From: Arsenicicoccus piscis
GTDB lineage: Bacteria; Actinomycetota; Actinomycetes; Actinomycetales; Dermatophilaceae
NCBI RefSeq assembly: GCF_022568835.1
Contig: NZ_JAKZHV010000003.1
Location: 372,001 to 436,000 of the forward strand
Length of the DNA stretch: 64,000 bases
Direction of reading: 5' to 3'
Shown: one piece after another, positions 1 to 10,776 of the stretch
Numbering within the stretch: the stretch's first letter is position 1
How the letters are laid out: every line of letters starts with the position of its first letter
Program-made: the position numbers and the translations under genes
Notes under the pieces: model-generated
What the model saw: only the letters and a program-made list of their open reading frames with translations
What the model was told of the DNA's origin: nothing
Databases searched by the model: none

Positions 1-15
1 GCTCGGTGGGCGGCG

Positions 16-867
16 ATGATCCCGATCGTCATGGGGGTCGTCAACGTCACCCCCGACTCGTTCAGCGACGGCGGTCGCTACCTCGCGGCGGAGCGGGCGA
101 TCCAGCACGGCCTGCAGCTCGCCGACGCCGGTGCCCAGGTCGTCGACGTCGGCGGTGAGTCGACCCGCCCCGGCGCCACCCGGCCGCTCGCCGCCGAGGA
201 GCTCGGGCGGGTCGTCCCGGTCGTGCGCGAGCTGACCGCCGCGGGCGTGGCGGTGTCCGTCGACACGATGCGGGCGGTCGTCGCCGAGGCCGCCGTCGAG
301 GCCGGTGCGGTCATCGTCAACGACGTGAGCGGCGGGCTCGCCGACCCCGACCTGCGCCGGCTCGTCGCCCACACGGGGGTGCGCGCCGTCGTGCAGCACT
401 GGCGTGCGCACGGTGCGGTGATGCAGGAGTCCGACCGGTTGGTCTACGGCGACGTGGTGGATGACGTGTGCCGCGAGCTCGGCGAGCGGCTCGACGAGTG
501 GCGCGCCGACGGCGTGTCCGACGAGCAGCTGATCATCGACCCTGGCCTCGGCTTCTCCAAGACGGCGGCGCACAACTGGGCGCTGCTGCAGCGGATGGAG
601 CGGATCGTCGCGCTCGGGCCGCCCGTGCTCGTCGGCACCTCCCGCAAGGCCTTCCTCGGCAGGGCCCTCGCCGAGAGCGACGGCAGCCCGCGCCACCCCG
701 TGGCCCGCGACACCGCGACCGCAGTCACCACGGCGCTGCTCGCCGACAAGGGGGTCTGGGGCGTGCGCGTGCACGACGTGCAGGCGAGCGTCGACGCGCT
801 GACGATGTGGGCCTCCATGCGCGCCGGCCACCTGGTGCGGCCGCACGGGACCGAGGTCAACGCATGA
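16..867 (+). CDS. folP: Dihydropteroate synthase
   Basis: Condenses 6-hydroxymethyl-dihydropterin diphosphate with p-aminobenzoate in cytosolic folate synthesis; target of sulfonamides. Both family signatures are visible: GVVNVTPDSFSDGG at residues 7-20 and GGESTRPGA near residue 50. The pterin-site stretch GTSRKAFLG is near residue 212. The length, 283 residues, is normal for a TIM-barrel DHPS. The frame is open back to base 1, so the true start may lie just outside the window. The stop overlaps the folB-folK start by ATGA, implying a folate operon with translational coupling. Confidence 0.95.
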   Translation: MIPIVMGVVNVTPDSFSDGGRYLAAERAIQHGLQLADAGAQVVDVGGESTRPGATRPLAAEELGRVVPVVRELTAAGVAVSVDTMRAVVAEAAVEAGAVIVNDVSGGLADPDLRRLVAHTGVRAVVQHWRAHGAVMQESDRLVYGDVVDDVCRELGERLDEWRADGVSDEQLIIDPGLGFSKTAAHNWALLQRMERIVALGPPVLVGTSRKAFLGRALAESDGSPRHPVARDTATAVTTALLADKGVWGVRVHDVQASVDALTMWASMRAGHLVRPHGTEVNA

Positions 868-1835
868 GGGGCGACCGGATCGTCGTGACCGGCATCCGCG
901 GCCGGGGCCGGCACGGGGTGCTGGCCGCGGAGCGCGAGCTGGGTCAGGACTTCCTCGTCGACGTCGTGCTGCACCTGGACACCCGCGCGGCCGGACGCTC
1001 CGACGCCCTCGACGACACTGTCAGCTATGCCGAGGTGGCGACCGACATCCACCGCCTCGTCGAGGGGGATCCGGTAGACCTCGTGGAGACGCTCGCGGCC
1101 CGCTGCGCCGACGCGGCGCTCGCCCACGACCTGGTCGACGCCGTCGAGATCACCGTGCACAAGCCGGCCGCGCCGGTCGGGGTGCCGTTCGACGACGTGC
1201 AGGTCCACGTGACACGGCGCCGCGACGCCCGCGCCGTGATCGCTCTGGGGGCCAACCTGCCCTCCGGCGCGGGGGAGCCGGCCGACGCGCTGGCCGACGC
1301 CGTCGCCCGGCTGGCGCGCACCCGCGGGGTGCGCGTGACGGCCCGCTCCGCGCTCTACGAGACCGAGCCGGTGGGCGGACCCGACCAGCCGGTCTACGTC
1401 AATGCCGTGGTGGTCGTGCACACCTCGCTGGCACCGGCCCGGCTGCTCGCGACCCTGCACGAGATCGAGGCCGACGCCGGCCGCACTCGCGAGATCCGTT
1501 GGGGCCCAAGGACGTTGGACCTCGACCTGATCGACTACCGACTGCGCGCCGCCGCCGCGACGGACCCCGCACCGGTGACGAGCGACGACCCGGCGCTGCT
1601 GCTGCCGCACCCGCGGGCCCACGAGCGAGCCTTCGTGGTCGTGCCGTGGCTCGACGCCGATCCCGACGCGCTGATCACGCTCGACGGCGCCGACCGCCCG
1701 GTCGCGGACCTCGAGGTCGACCGCAGCGGCGTGCGGCCCGGGCCCGACTGGCCCGGCCGGGACCGGCACGAGCACGGTCGGCACCACCGGCACCGGCCAG
1801 AGCACCACGCACCCCGAGGAGGACCAGCATGCTGA
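864..1835 (+). CDS. folBK: Fused dihydroneopterin aldolase / HPPK (FolB-FolK)
   Basis: One 323-residue frame carries two consecutive folate enzymes. Residues 1 to about 118 are a FolB aldolase domain with the catalytic Glu in HGVLAAERELGQ and Lys in TVHKPAAPVG. From about residue 124 the FolK pyrophosphokinase begins with VIALGANL and contains the Mg/ATP motif WGPRTLDLDL. There is no stop or internal RBS at the junction (RRRDARAVIALG), so the product should be bifunctional. FolB, FolK and FolP act in successive steps, matching the order here. The C-terminal 25 residues are His/Arg-rich tail overlapping the next gene and may be dispensable. Confidence 0.92.
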   Translation: MRGDRIVVTGIRGRGRHGVLAAERELGQDFLVDVVLHLDTRAAGRSDALDDTVSYAEVATDIHRLVEGDPVDLVETLAARCADAALAHDLVDAVEITVHKPAAPVGVPFDDVQVHVTRRRDARAVIALGANLPSGAGEPADALADAVARLARTRGVRVTARSALYETEPVGGPDQPVYVNAVVVVHTSLAPARLLATLHEIEADAGRTREIRWGPRTLDLDLIDYRLRAAAATDPAPVTSDDPALLLPHPRAHERAFVVVPWLDADPDALITLDGADRPVADLEVDRSGVRPGPDWPGRDRHEHGRHHRHRPEHHAPRGGPAC

Positions 1836-2353
1836 GGGACGGACGTGGGCTCGGCCCGGGACCGGCCGTCCTCGCCGGTGCGCTGGCGCTCGGGGTGTCC
1901 TGGCTGGGGCTGCGCTGGTGGTCCGAGACGGGGCACGCGCTGCCGCCGGTCGCGCTGCTGACCCTGGTGCCGCTGCTGGGCGTCCTGGTCGCCGAGCTGG
2001 TCGCCGCCTGGCAGGTGCGCACCATGCGCAGGGGACCGGTCGAGCCCGCCCGCGCGCTGCGTGCCGCGCGGGTGCTGGTGCTGGCCCAGGCGTGCGCGCT
2101 GACCGGTGCGATCGTCGCCGGGTGGTATCTCGGTCACGCGGCCACCCTCGCCCCCGCGAGCACGATCACCGGCCGGCGCACCCAGCTGGTGCTCGCCCTG
2201 GTCCTGGCGGCTGCCGGGGTGGCGCTGTCCGTCGCCGGCTACGTCGCGCAGGCCTGGTGCCGGCGCCCGGGCGGCGACCCCGACCAGCGCGACGAGCGCG
2301 AGGAGCGCGACGACCGGGGCAACGCCGGCCGGTCAGCCGCAGACGGGGTCTGA
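1829..2353 (+). CDS. DUF3180 membrane protein
   Basis: A 174-residue integral membrane protein with four hydrophobic segments (about residues 11-27, 37-60, 83-106 and 122-145) and a charged Arg/Asp/Glu-rich C-terminus. It matches the actinobacterial DUF3180 family, which routinely follows folK; the function is unknown. The start ATG overlaps the folB-folK stop and is preceded by a good GAGGAGGA ribosome site at 1815-1822. Its last 21 bases overlap the convergent lipoprotein gene. Confidence 0.8.
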   Translation: MLRDGRGLGPGPAVLAGALALGVSWLGLRWWSETGHALPPVALLTLVPLLGVLVAELVAAWQVRTMRRGPVEPARALRAARVLVLAQACALTGAIVAGWYLGHAATLAPASTITGRRTQLVLALVLAAAGVALSVAGYVAQAWCRRPGGDPDQRDEREERDDRGNAGRSAADGV

Positions 2354-2995
2354 GGTGATGTTGGTGACCCAGCCGCTCGGGTTGAGGGTGAGCTGGACGA
2401 TGGCGGCCCGACCGGTGAGGGCCCGGATGCCGGCGAGGTCGGTGCGCTCGCTCTTCGCGGCCTGACCCACCGCCACGCAGGTCTGCTTGGTGAAGGTCGC
2501 GTTCACGTCGACCGGGATCTTGAAGCTGATGGCGTTGCGGTTGCTGAACCGCTCGCTGGTGTGCGGCGTCAGGCTCGTCCCCTCGCGGGCGAGCCGCGAG
2601 TCGGACACCCCGCGCACGGTCCACCGGTCGAAGACCAGGACCGGCGTCTGCTGCACCATCTCGACCCCCGTGATCGTGCCGACGTCGTAGCCCCGCCCGA
2701 CGACCTGCGAGGTCACCGGCGCGTTCGTGCGCGCGGGGGTCGGCGTCGGCGAGGGGGCGGCCTTCGCGGTGACCGTGACCGTCGGGGTCACCGTGACGGT
2801 CACCGGCGGGGCGTAGCCGTTGCTCACCAGCGTGCAGCCGCCGAGCGTCGCCACGAGCGCCAGTGCCGCCAGCGCCGGCCACCGGGAGCGGCGGCCGTGC
2901 GACGAGCCCGTCGAGCCCTCCTGCGGCGAGCCCGCCTGCGACGAGCCCGTCGAGCGGGGCGAGGGACGGGGCTGGCAGCGGGAGCGCGACGTCAT
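2333..2995 (-). CDS. Secreted lipoprotein, unknown function
   Basis: 220 residues with a hydrophobic stretch ending in the lipobox LGGC near residue 54, so predicted to be lipid-anchored outside the cytoplasmic membrane. A VTVTPTVTVTAK linker follows, then a domain of about 130 residues with no family I recognise. The N-terminus before the signal core is unusually long (about 40 residues, Ser/Gly-rich) and is encoded by an 18-bp direct repeat (2897-2914 and 2936-2953). The ATG at 2995 has an AAGGAAG ribosome site, so the long start is supported. It sits where panC/panD/coaX stand in mycobacteria. Confidence 0.75.
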   Translation of the reverse strand: MTSRSRCQPRPSPRSTGSSQAGSPQEGSTGSSHGRRSRWPALAALALVATLGGCTLVSNGYAPPVTVTVTPTVTVTAKAAPSPTPTPARTNAPVTSQVVGRGYDVGTITGVEMVQQTPVLVFDRWTVRGVSDSRLAREGTSLTPHTSERFSNRNAISFKIPVDVNATFTKQTCVAVGQAAKSERTDLAGIRALTGRAAIVQLTLNPSGWVTNITSDPVCG

Positions 2996-3102
2996 GACTT
3001 CCTTTCGGGGCGATTCGTCTCAGTCTGTCACTGCGGTGTCACCCGGCGGGCCCTGTCCCCCCGCACGCAGGAGCGGTTTCGTCGGTAGCAGGGCGTGAGC
3101 CC

Positions 3103-3108
3103 TACCCT
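3103..3108 (+). promoter_or_regulatory. -10 box of lysS (leaderless type)
   Basis: TACCCT ends 7 bases before ATG 3116, the spacing of a leaderless promoter. It decides the lysS start against GTG 3095, which would lie upstream of the -10. Confidence 0.55.
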
Positions 3109-3115
3109 GGACCTC

Positions 3116-4639
3116 ATGACCACCCCGCAGGCTCCCGCCGACCAGGAGCGCACCGATCCCGACGTCCCCGAGCAGATGCGGGTCCGTCGCGACAAGCGGG
3201 CCCGGCTGCTGGCCGAGGGGGTGGAGCCCTACCCCGTGAGCGTCCCGCGCACGCACGCGCTGAGCGACGTCCACGCCGGGTGGGAGCACCTCGAGACCGG
3301 CGAGGAGACGACCGACGAGGTCGGCGTCGCGGGCCGCGTCGTCTTCCTGCGCAACACCGGCAAGCTGTGCTTCGCCACCCTCCAGGAGGGTGTCGGCACC
3401 CGCCTGCAGGTCATGCTCAGCCTGGCCGAGGTGGGCGCGGACTCCCTCGCCGCCTGGAAGGCCGACGTCGACCTCGGTGACCACGTGTTCGTCCGGGGCC
3501 GGGTGATCCGCAGCCGGCGCGGTGAGCTGTCGGTGATGGCCGACGAGTGGCGGATCGTCTCCAAGGCGCTGCGCCCGTTGCCGACCCTGCACAAGGACCT
3601 TTCCGAGGAGACCCGGGTCCGCCAGCGTTATGCCGATCTGATCGTGCGTCAGGAAGCCCGTGACATGGTGCGCACCCGCGCCACGGTGCTGCGGTCCATC
3701 CGCGCGACGCTCGACGGCCTGGGATTCATCGAGGTCGAGACGCCCATCCTCAATCTCAGCCACGGTGGCGCGGCCGCGCCGTTCACCACCCATCTCAATG
3801 CTTTCGACGTCGACGTGACGTTGCGGTCCTATACCGAGCTGTGGCTCAAGCGAGCCGTCGTCGGGGGCGTCGACAAGGTCTACGAGATCGGCAAGGTGTT
3901 TCGCAACGAGGGGGTGGACTCGACCCACTCCCCGGAGTTCACCGAGCTGGAATTCTACGAAGCCTATGGTGACCAGCACACCGCGGCGCAGCGCACCCGC
4001 CAGATCATCGTCGACGCCGCCGAGAATGCCGGTGTCGGCACCAGCCTGGTCGACTACAAGGGGCGCGAGATCGACCTGGCCGGCGAGTGGCGCTGGCTGC
4101 CGATCCTCGACGGCGTGAGTGAGGCCCTCGGCGAGCAGGTCAGTGGCGAGGAGACCCCCGAGAACGCCGAGCGGCTGCGCCGGCTCGCCACGGCGCGCGA
4201 CATCGCCCTCAAGCCCGGCTGGGGAGCCGGCGAGATCATCCTCGAGGTCCACGAGCAGCTGGTCGAGGAGTCCCTCGTGCAGCCCACGTTCGTGTGCGAC
4301 TACCCGGAGTCCGTGCGCCCGCTCGCCCGTCCGCACCGCTCCCAGCCGGGGCTGGTCGAGGCCTGGGACCTGATCATCGGTGGCGTCGAGCTCGCCCCGA
4401 GCTACTCCGAGCTGGTCGACCCGGTGCTGCAGCGGGAGCGCCTCACCGCGCAGGCGGCGCTCGCGGCCGGCGGCAACGCCGAGGCGATGGAGCTCGACGA
4501 GGACTTCCTGCGGGCGCTGGAGTACGGCGCGCCGCCCATGGGTGGCACCGGCCTCGGCGTCGACCGGCTGATCATGCTGCTCACGGGCACCGGCATTCGC
4601 GAGACCATCCTCTTCCCCCACCTGAAGCCGGAGAACTGA
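3116..4639 (+). CDS. lysS: Lysyl-tRNA synthetase, class II
   Basis: Charges tRNA-Lys in the cytosol. 507 residues: an N-terminal OB-fold anticodon-binding domain (about residues 50-150) followed by the class II catalytic core. Motif 2 reads KVFRNEGVDSTHSPEFTELE; motif 3 is GGTGLGVDRLIMLLTG near the C-terminus, ending in RETILFPHLKPE. Length and motifs fit standard actinobacterial LysS, and the lysS-lsr2-clpC order is conserved in the phylum. An in-frame GTG at 3095 would add seven residues, but the TACCCT hexamer just upstream favours ATG 3116 as a leaderless start. Confidence 0.95.
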   Translation: MTTPQAPADQERTDPDVPEQMRVRRDKRARLLAEGVEPYPVSVPRTHALSDVHAGWEHLETGEETTDEVGVAGRVVFLRNTGKLCFATLQEGVGTRLQVMLSLAEVGADSLAAWKADVDLGDHVFVRGRVIRSRRGELSVMADEWRIVSKALRPLPTLHKDLSEETRVRQRYADLIVRQEARDMVRTRATVLRSIRATLDGLGFIEVETPILNLSHGGAAAPFTTHLNAFDVDVTLRSYTELWLKRAVVGGVDKVYEIGKVFRNEGVDSTHSPEFTELEFYEAYGDQHTAAQRTRQIIVDAAENAGVGTSLVDYKGREIDLAGEWRWLPILDGVSEALGEQVSGEETPENAERLRRLATARDIALKPGWGAGEIILEVHEQLVEESLVQPTFVCDYPESVRPLARPHRSQPGLVEAWDLIIGGVELAPSYSELVDPVLQRERLTAQAALAAGGNAEAMELDEDFLRALEYGAPPMGGTGLGVDRLIMLLTGTGIRETILFPHLKPEN

Positions 4640-4641
4640 TC

Positions 4642-4878
4642 ATGGGGAATTCCGCCTGGCAGATCTTTATCGCACTGGCCCCCACGGCGGGCCTGCTGTT
4701 CATCTTCTACCTCGTCATCAAGGGGATCCTCGAGGGGGATCGGCGCGAGCGTCTCGCCCATGCCCAATGGGAGCGCGAGCGGGCGGCCCGGTCCGGTGAT
4801 GGTGCCGAACAGGCCGACCGCCCTGATCGTTCGGACCGTTTGGATCGCTCAGATCGCTCGGACGAGCAAACGCCGTAG
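4642..4878 (+). CDS. Small single-pass membrane protein
   Basis: 78 residues beginning two bases after the lysS stop, so probably co-transcribed. One membrane segment (residues 8-28, FIALAPTAGLLFIFYLVIKG) is followed by a basic/acidic cytoplasmic tail. The tail ends in a degenerate Asp-Arg-Ser repeat (DRPDRSDRLDRSDRSDE), encoded by a short tandem DNA repeat. Short proteins of this shape downstream of lysS are common in Micrococcales, but I know of no assigned function. No GGAGG box is visible before ATG 4642; translation may be coupled to lysS. Confidence 0.7.
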   Translation: MGNSAWQIFIALAPTAGLLFIFYLVIKGILEGDRRERLAHAQWERERAARSGDGAEQADRPDRSDRLDRSDRSDEQTP

Positions 4879-4937
4879 CGTCCCCAGCGTTCCACCCGAC
4901 GAGTTCGTGGCAAAACTCTGACAATGCGGTGCCGTCA

Positions 4938-4968
4938 TTGGTCAAGCAGGTTTGTTTGTGAGTAGATT
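4938..4968 (+). promoter_or_regulatory. Candidate lsr2 promoter
   Basis: TTGGTC (4938-4943) and TAGATT (4963-4968) with a 19-bp spacer, in the most AT-rich stretch of the 160-base gap before lsr2. AT-rich DNA is what Lsr2 itself binds, so autoregulation is possible but not shown. Confidence 0.35.
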
Positions 4969-5038
4969 TATCCGCACAGCTGCATCTGCTCGCCGGGACT
5001 CCCGCCCGCGAGACACCTGATCATGAAGCGGAGACACC

Positions 5039-5365
5039 ATGGCACAGAAGGTTCAAGTTCTGCTGGTCGACGACGTCGATGGCGGTGACGCCGAGCAGAC
5101 CATCACCTTTGCGCTCGACGGCGTGACCTACGAGATCGACCTCAGCGACTCCAACGCCGCCAAGCTGCGTGACGACCTGGCCCCGTGGGTGGGCGCGGCC
5201 CGACGCTCCGGCGGGCGCAAGGCCGCCGCCGGCGGTCGCAAGAGCGGCTCCGGTGGCCGCAACCTCAACGACGTGCGCCAGTGGGGCCGCGACAACGGCT
5301 TCAAGGTCTCCGACCGCGGCCGTGTCTCGGTGGAGCTGCAGCGCGCCTACGACGACGCGCACTGA
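5039..5365 (+). CDS. lsr2: Lsr2-family nucleoid-associated protein
   Basis: H-NS-like protein that binds AT-rich DNA in the minor groove, bridges it and silences horizontally acquired genes. 108 residues: an N-terminal dimerisation/oligomerisation domain (VDGGDAEQTITFALDGVTYEID, about residues 13-34), a Gly/Arg/Ala linker, then the DNA-binding domain NDVRQWGRDNGFKVSDRGR containing the RGR hook. This is the typical length. It has its own promoter region and is followed by a 14-bp tandem repeat and a strong hairpin. Position between lysS and clpC is as in other actinobacteria. Confidence 0.95.
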   Translation: MAQKVQVLLVDDVDGGDAEQTITFALDGVTYEIDLSDSNAAKLRDDLAPWVGAARRSGGRKAAAGGRKSGSGGRNLNDVRQWGRDNGFKVSDRGRVSVELQRAYDDAH

Positions 5366-5400
5366 CCCCCACGCACTGACCCTTAAGCACTGACCCCCAC
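5359..5400 (+). repeat. 14-bp tandem repeat (x3) across the lsr2 stop
   Basis: Three exact-length units begin at 5359, 5373 and 5387: GCACTGACCCCCAC, GCACTGACCCTTAA, GCACTGACCCCCAC. The first unit contains the lsr2 stop codon, so the gene end has been duplicated downstream. As 14 is not a multiple of three, each copy places the TGA in a different frame. Confidence 0.85.
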
Positions 5401-5446
5401 GCACGACGGCGCAGGACCACCATGCGTCACGGTGCTATCTCGTTCG

Positions 5447-5474
5447 GTGGGCCCGATCCGGTGATCGGGCCCAC
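5447..5474 (+). terminator. Perfect 12-bp hairpin downstream of lsr2
   Basis: GTGGGCCCGATC and GATCGGGCCCAC pair perfectly around a CGGT loop. No T-tract follows, as is usual for actinobacterial terminators. Position after lsr2 and before the next gene fits a transcription terminator; the symmetry means it could act in both directions. Confidence 0.7.
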
Positions 5475-5573
5475 AGCGCGTGGTGGGTGGCTCCGCAGCT
5501 CCCCGGCGACTGGTTAAATCGGGCCAGCGGGTGCGCAGGCACCCCAGGCCCCACCTCGTTGCCAAGGAGATCC

Positions 5574-5927
5574 ATGTCCGACCTCGAGCTCGTCGTCGAG
5601 CAGGAGCTCCGGCTCCTGGACCCCGAGCAGGCCGAGCATCCCGAGCGGGTGCGCGACCTCTTCCACCCCTACTTCTCCGACTTCGCGGTCACCGGCAACG
5701 TCTTCGACCGCGACACGGTCCTCACCCTCGCGCTGGACGAGTCCAACGCTGCCCTCACGGTCGACAACATCGAGGCCGAGCAGCTGGCCGACACGGTGAT
5801 CCTGGTGACCTACCGCTCGCACCGCAGCGACCGGCAGGCGCTGCGGTCGTCGGTGTGGGTGCTCGAGGACGGGCGCTGGCTGCTGCGCCACCACCAGGCG
5901 ACGCCGACCCAGCAGCGCTCCGCCTGA
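5574..5927 (+). CDS. SnoaL/NTF2-like (DUF4440-type) protein
   Basis: 117 residues with the shape of a cone-fold DUF4440/NTF2-like protein: helix-rich N-terminus (LELVVEQELRLLDPEQ), then alternating strands ending in SSVWVLEDGRWLLRHHQATP, the usual closing motif. Members are often small-molecule binding or stand-alone stress proteins; no substrate can be read from sequence. ATG 5574 has an AAGGAG site at 5564-5569, better than the upstream in-frame ATG 5487. It is followed after seven bases by the symporter gene. Confidence 0.7.
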   Translation: MSDLELVVEQELRLLDPEQAEHPERVRDLFHPYFSDFAVTGNVFDRDTVLTLALDESNAALTVDNIEAEQLADTVILVTYRSHRSDRQALRSSVWVLEDGRWLLRHHQATPTQQRSA

Positions 5928-5934
5928 CGGCCCT

Positions 5935-6957
5935 GTGCTCCGCGTCCGCACCGCCCCGCGCTTCCCCGTCCGCCTTCCCGTAGACCACTTCCTCCTCGCG
6001 ATCCTCGCTGCGGTCGCGGTGGCCGCGGTCCTGCCGGCGCAGGGCGTGGCGGCGACGGTGGTCGAGCACGCGGTGACCGCGCTGATCGTCGTGCTGTTCT
6101 TCCTCTACGGCGCGCGGCTGCACCCCGACGAGGCGCTGCAGGGGCTGCGCCACTGGCGGCTGCACCTGACGATCCTGGGGTTCACCTACGTCGCCTTCCC
6201 GCTGCTCGGGCTGGCGCTGCGGGGCGTCGTGCCCTGGCTGCTCCCGGCGTCGCTCTACCCGGGACTGCTCTACGTGACGCTGGTGCCGTCCACCGTGCAG
6301 TCGTCGGTGACCTTCACCTCGATCGCTCGGGGCAACGTCGCCGGCGCGATCGTCAGCGCCTCGGCGTCGAACCTGCTCGGGGTGCTGCTCACGCCGCTGC
6401 TGGTCATGGCCGTGATGCGCACGAGCGGGTCGGCGCACGGTGACGCCTCGGCGATCGGCTCGATCGTGCTGCAGCTGCTCGTGCCCTTCCTCGTGGGCCA
6501 GCTCGCCCGGCGGTGGATCGGCGACTGGGTCAGCGAGCACCGCAAGCCGCTCAAGCTGGTCGACCAGGGCGTGATCGTCCTCGTGGTCTACGCCGCGTTC
6601 TCCGAGGGGATGCGCGAGCAGATCTGGAGCCGGGTCGACGTCCTGGACGTGCTGCGCCTGGTCCTCGTGGTGCTCGTGGTCATCGCCGTCATGCTCGCGC
6701 TGACCTGGGTCGTGGCACGCCGGCTCGGGTTCGACTACGGCGACTGCGTCGCGATCCAGATGTGCGGGACCAAGAAGTCGCTGGCCACGGGTCTACCGAT
6801 GGCGAGCGTGCTGTTCGCCGGCCAGAGCGTCGGCCTGCTGGTGCTGCCGCTGATGATCTTCCACCAGCTCCAGCTGATGGCCTGCGCGACCCTCGCCCAG
6901 CGCTACGCGGCCCGTCAGGATCGCGCTGCGAGCGCGTCCGCTCTGGGCGAAAACTGA
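5935..6957 (+). CDS. Bile acid:sodium symporter-like (SBF) transporter
   Basis: 340-residue polytopic membrane protein with about nine to ten hydrophobic helices, matching the SBF-like (PF13593/YfeH) family. The family pattern of a broken helix is visible as LVPSTVQSSVTFTSIARGN near residue 120 and the C-terminal MCGTKKSLATGLPMA. Family members are thought to be Na+-coupled exporters or importers of organic anions; the substrate is unknown. It starts at GTG 5935, close to the upstream NTF2-like gene, so the two may share a transcript. Confidence 0.85.
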   Translation: MLRVRTAPRFPVRLPVDHFLLAILAAVAVAAVLPAQGVAATVVEHAVTALIVVLFFLYGARLHPDEALQGLRHWRLHLTILGFTYVAFPLLGLALRGVVPWLLPASLYPGLLYVTLVPSTVQSSVTFTSIARGNVAGAIVSASASNLLGVLLTPLLVMAVMRTSGSAHGDASAIGSIVLQLLVPFLVGQLARRWIGDWVSEHRKPLKLVDQGVIVLVVYAAFSEGMREQIWSRVDVLDVLRLVLVVLVVIAVMLALTWVVARRLGFDYGDCVAIQMCGTKKSLATGLPMASVLFAGQSVGLLVLPLMIFHQLQLMACATLAQRYAARQDRAASASALGEN

Positions 6958-6981
6958 GCCGGATGGACTCAAGGTGGTGTC

Positions 6982-7118
6982 GTTCGTGGAACAGAGCGCC
7001 GTAACCTCGCGTTGAGGCTGTCGAGGAAGACGGGAGTCGGGACCGGTCCCAGACCGGCCGCCACGCGAGCAGGTCGTGGCCCGACCCCGTCGCGCAGATA
7101 GCATCGAGGCAGCTCGAT
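6982..7118 (+). promoter_or_regulatory. clpC promoter and leader region
   Basis: Contains a palindrome GTTCGTGGAAC (6982-6992), a CCTC..GAGG inverted repeat (7005-7017), a TAGCAT -10 candidate (7099-7104) and a hairpin ATCGAG-GCAG-CTCGAT (7103-7118) directly before the ribosome site. In actinobacteria clp genes are controlled by ClgR, whose sites are GTTCGC-like half palindromes; the first palindrome is a plausible but unproven ClgR-type operator. Confidence 0.45.
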
Positions 7119-7133
7119 AGCGAGGAGAAGACG

Positions 7134-9684
<2,551 letters not shown>

Positions 9685-9698
<14 letters not shown>

Positions 9699-10776
9699 CC
9701 GAGCCACATCGGTAGGAGGGTCCCGTGACGTCACGCGTCGCGGGGCCCTCCTCGGCGTGGGGTCGGCCCTCACCCTCGGTGCGCTGACGCTCACCGGCTG
9801 CGGTAGATCCGGCAGCACCTCCCCGGGCACGTCACCCGGCACGGGGGTGGCGAGCCGGGCCCCGCTGCCCGCGCCGGTCCCGCCGATCCCGGGGGTGACG
9901 ACGCACGGTCTACGGGTGGTGGAGGTGGCGCACCCCGACCCGCGGCTCACCGACGTCACCCTGACCACGGCCGACCTGCCGACGCCGTTCACCGTGCGGA
10001 TCTGCACCCCGACGGACTACGCGACGAGCGGCCGGCGCTACCCGGTGCTGTGGCTGCTGCACGGCTCGTCCGGCGACCACACCTCCTGGACCCAGTCCGG
10101 CGGGGTGCTCGAGACCACCCGAGACCGGGAGGTCATCGTCGTCATGCCCGACGGCGGGGTCGGTGGGTGGTACACCGACTGGGTCGCGCCCGCGCACGGC
10201 CCGCGCCGCTGGGAGACCGTGCATCTGGACCGGCTGCTGCCGGCCATCGACGACTTCCTGCCCACCGTCCCGGACCGCGGGGCGCGCGCGATCGCCGGTC
10301 TGTCGATGGGCGGCTTCGGCGCGCTGGCCTACGCCGGCCGGCACCCGGACCTGTTCGCCGCCGTCGCGTCGTTCTCCGGGCCCGCCGACATCGCGTCGGT
10401 CGAGGCCAGCTGGCTGATCGCCAACGAGGCCGTCTCGGACGGCGAGGTCCAGGGCGCGATCTTCGGTCCCGGTGGGATGATCACCGCGGCCATGCACCAG
10501 CACAACCCGGTAGAGCTCCTGGCCGGGCTCGGACGCGCGCAGCGGGTGGCGCTCTACTGCGGCACCGGAGCGGCCACTGCGACGGCCCCGGCCGACCAGC
10601 TCGAGGCCTGGATCCACCAGACCAACGTGGCGCTCGCCGCGAAGATCGCCCGGCCGGACCGCACCCGGCCGTTCGTCAGCTATCCGGGCAACCACAGCTG
10701 GGAGTTCTGGGCGCGCAACCTGCGCACCGAGCTCCCGGCGCTGCTCGACTCGATCGCCCCCTCGGAGGTGGCATGA
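9685..10776 (+). CDS. Tat-exported lipoprotein, esterase D / antigen 85-like
   Basis: Predicted extracytoplasmic serine esterase (PF00756). The N-terminus has a twin-arginine motif TRRGALL, a hydrophobic core and a lipobox LTGC. The catalytic fold shows [14 protein letters not shown], nucleophile elbow GLSMGGFG, and the probable catalytic His in NHSWEFW near the end. The start is uncertain: GTG 9685 overlaps clpC by 14 bases and is the only standard in-frame start before the signal sequence. A good GGAGG box at 9714-9718 precedes a GTG (9725) that is out of frame. A one-base shift here, real or technical, is possible. It forms an operon with the next paralogue. Confidence 0.75.

Noticed and set aside
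3095-3115. GTG 3095 as lysS start
   Set aside because: It lies upstream of the likely -10 (3103-3108), so it would not be on the transcript.
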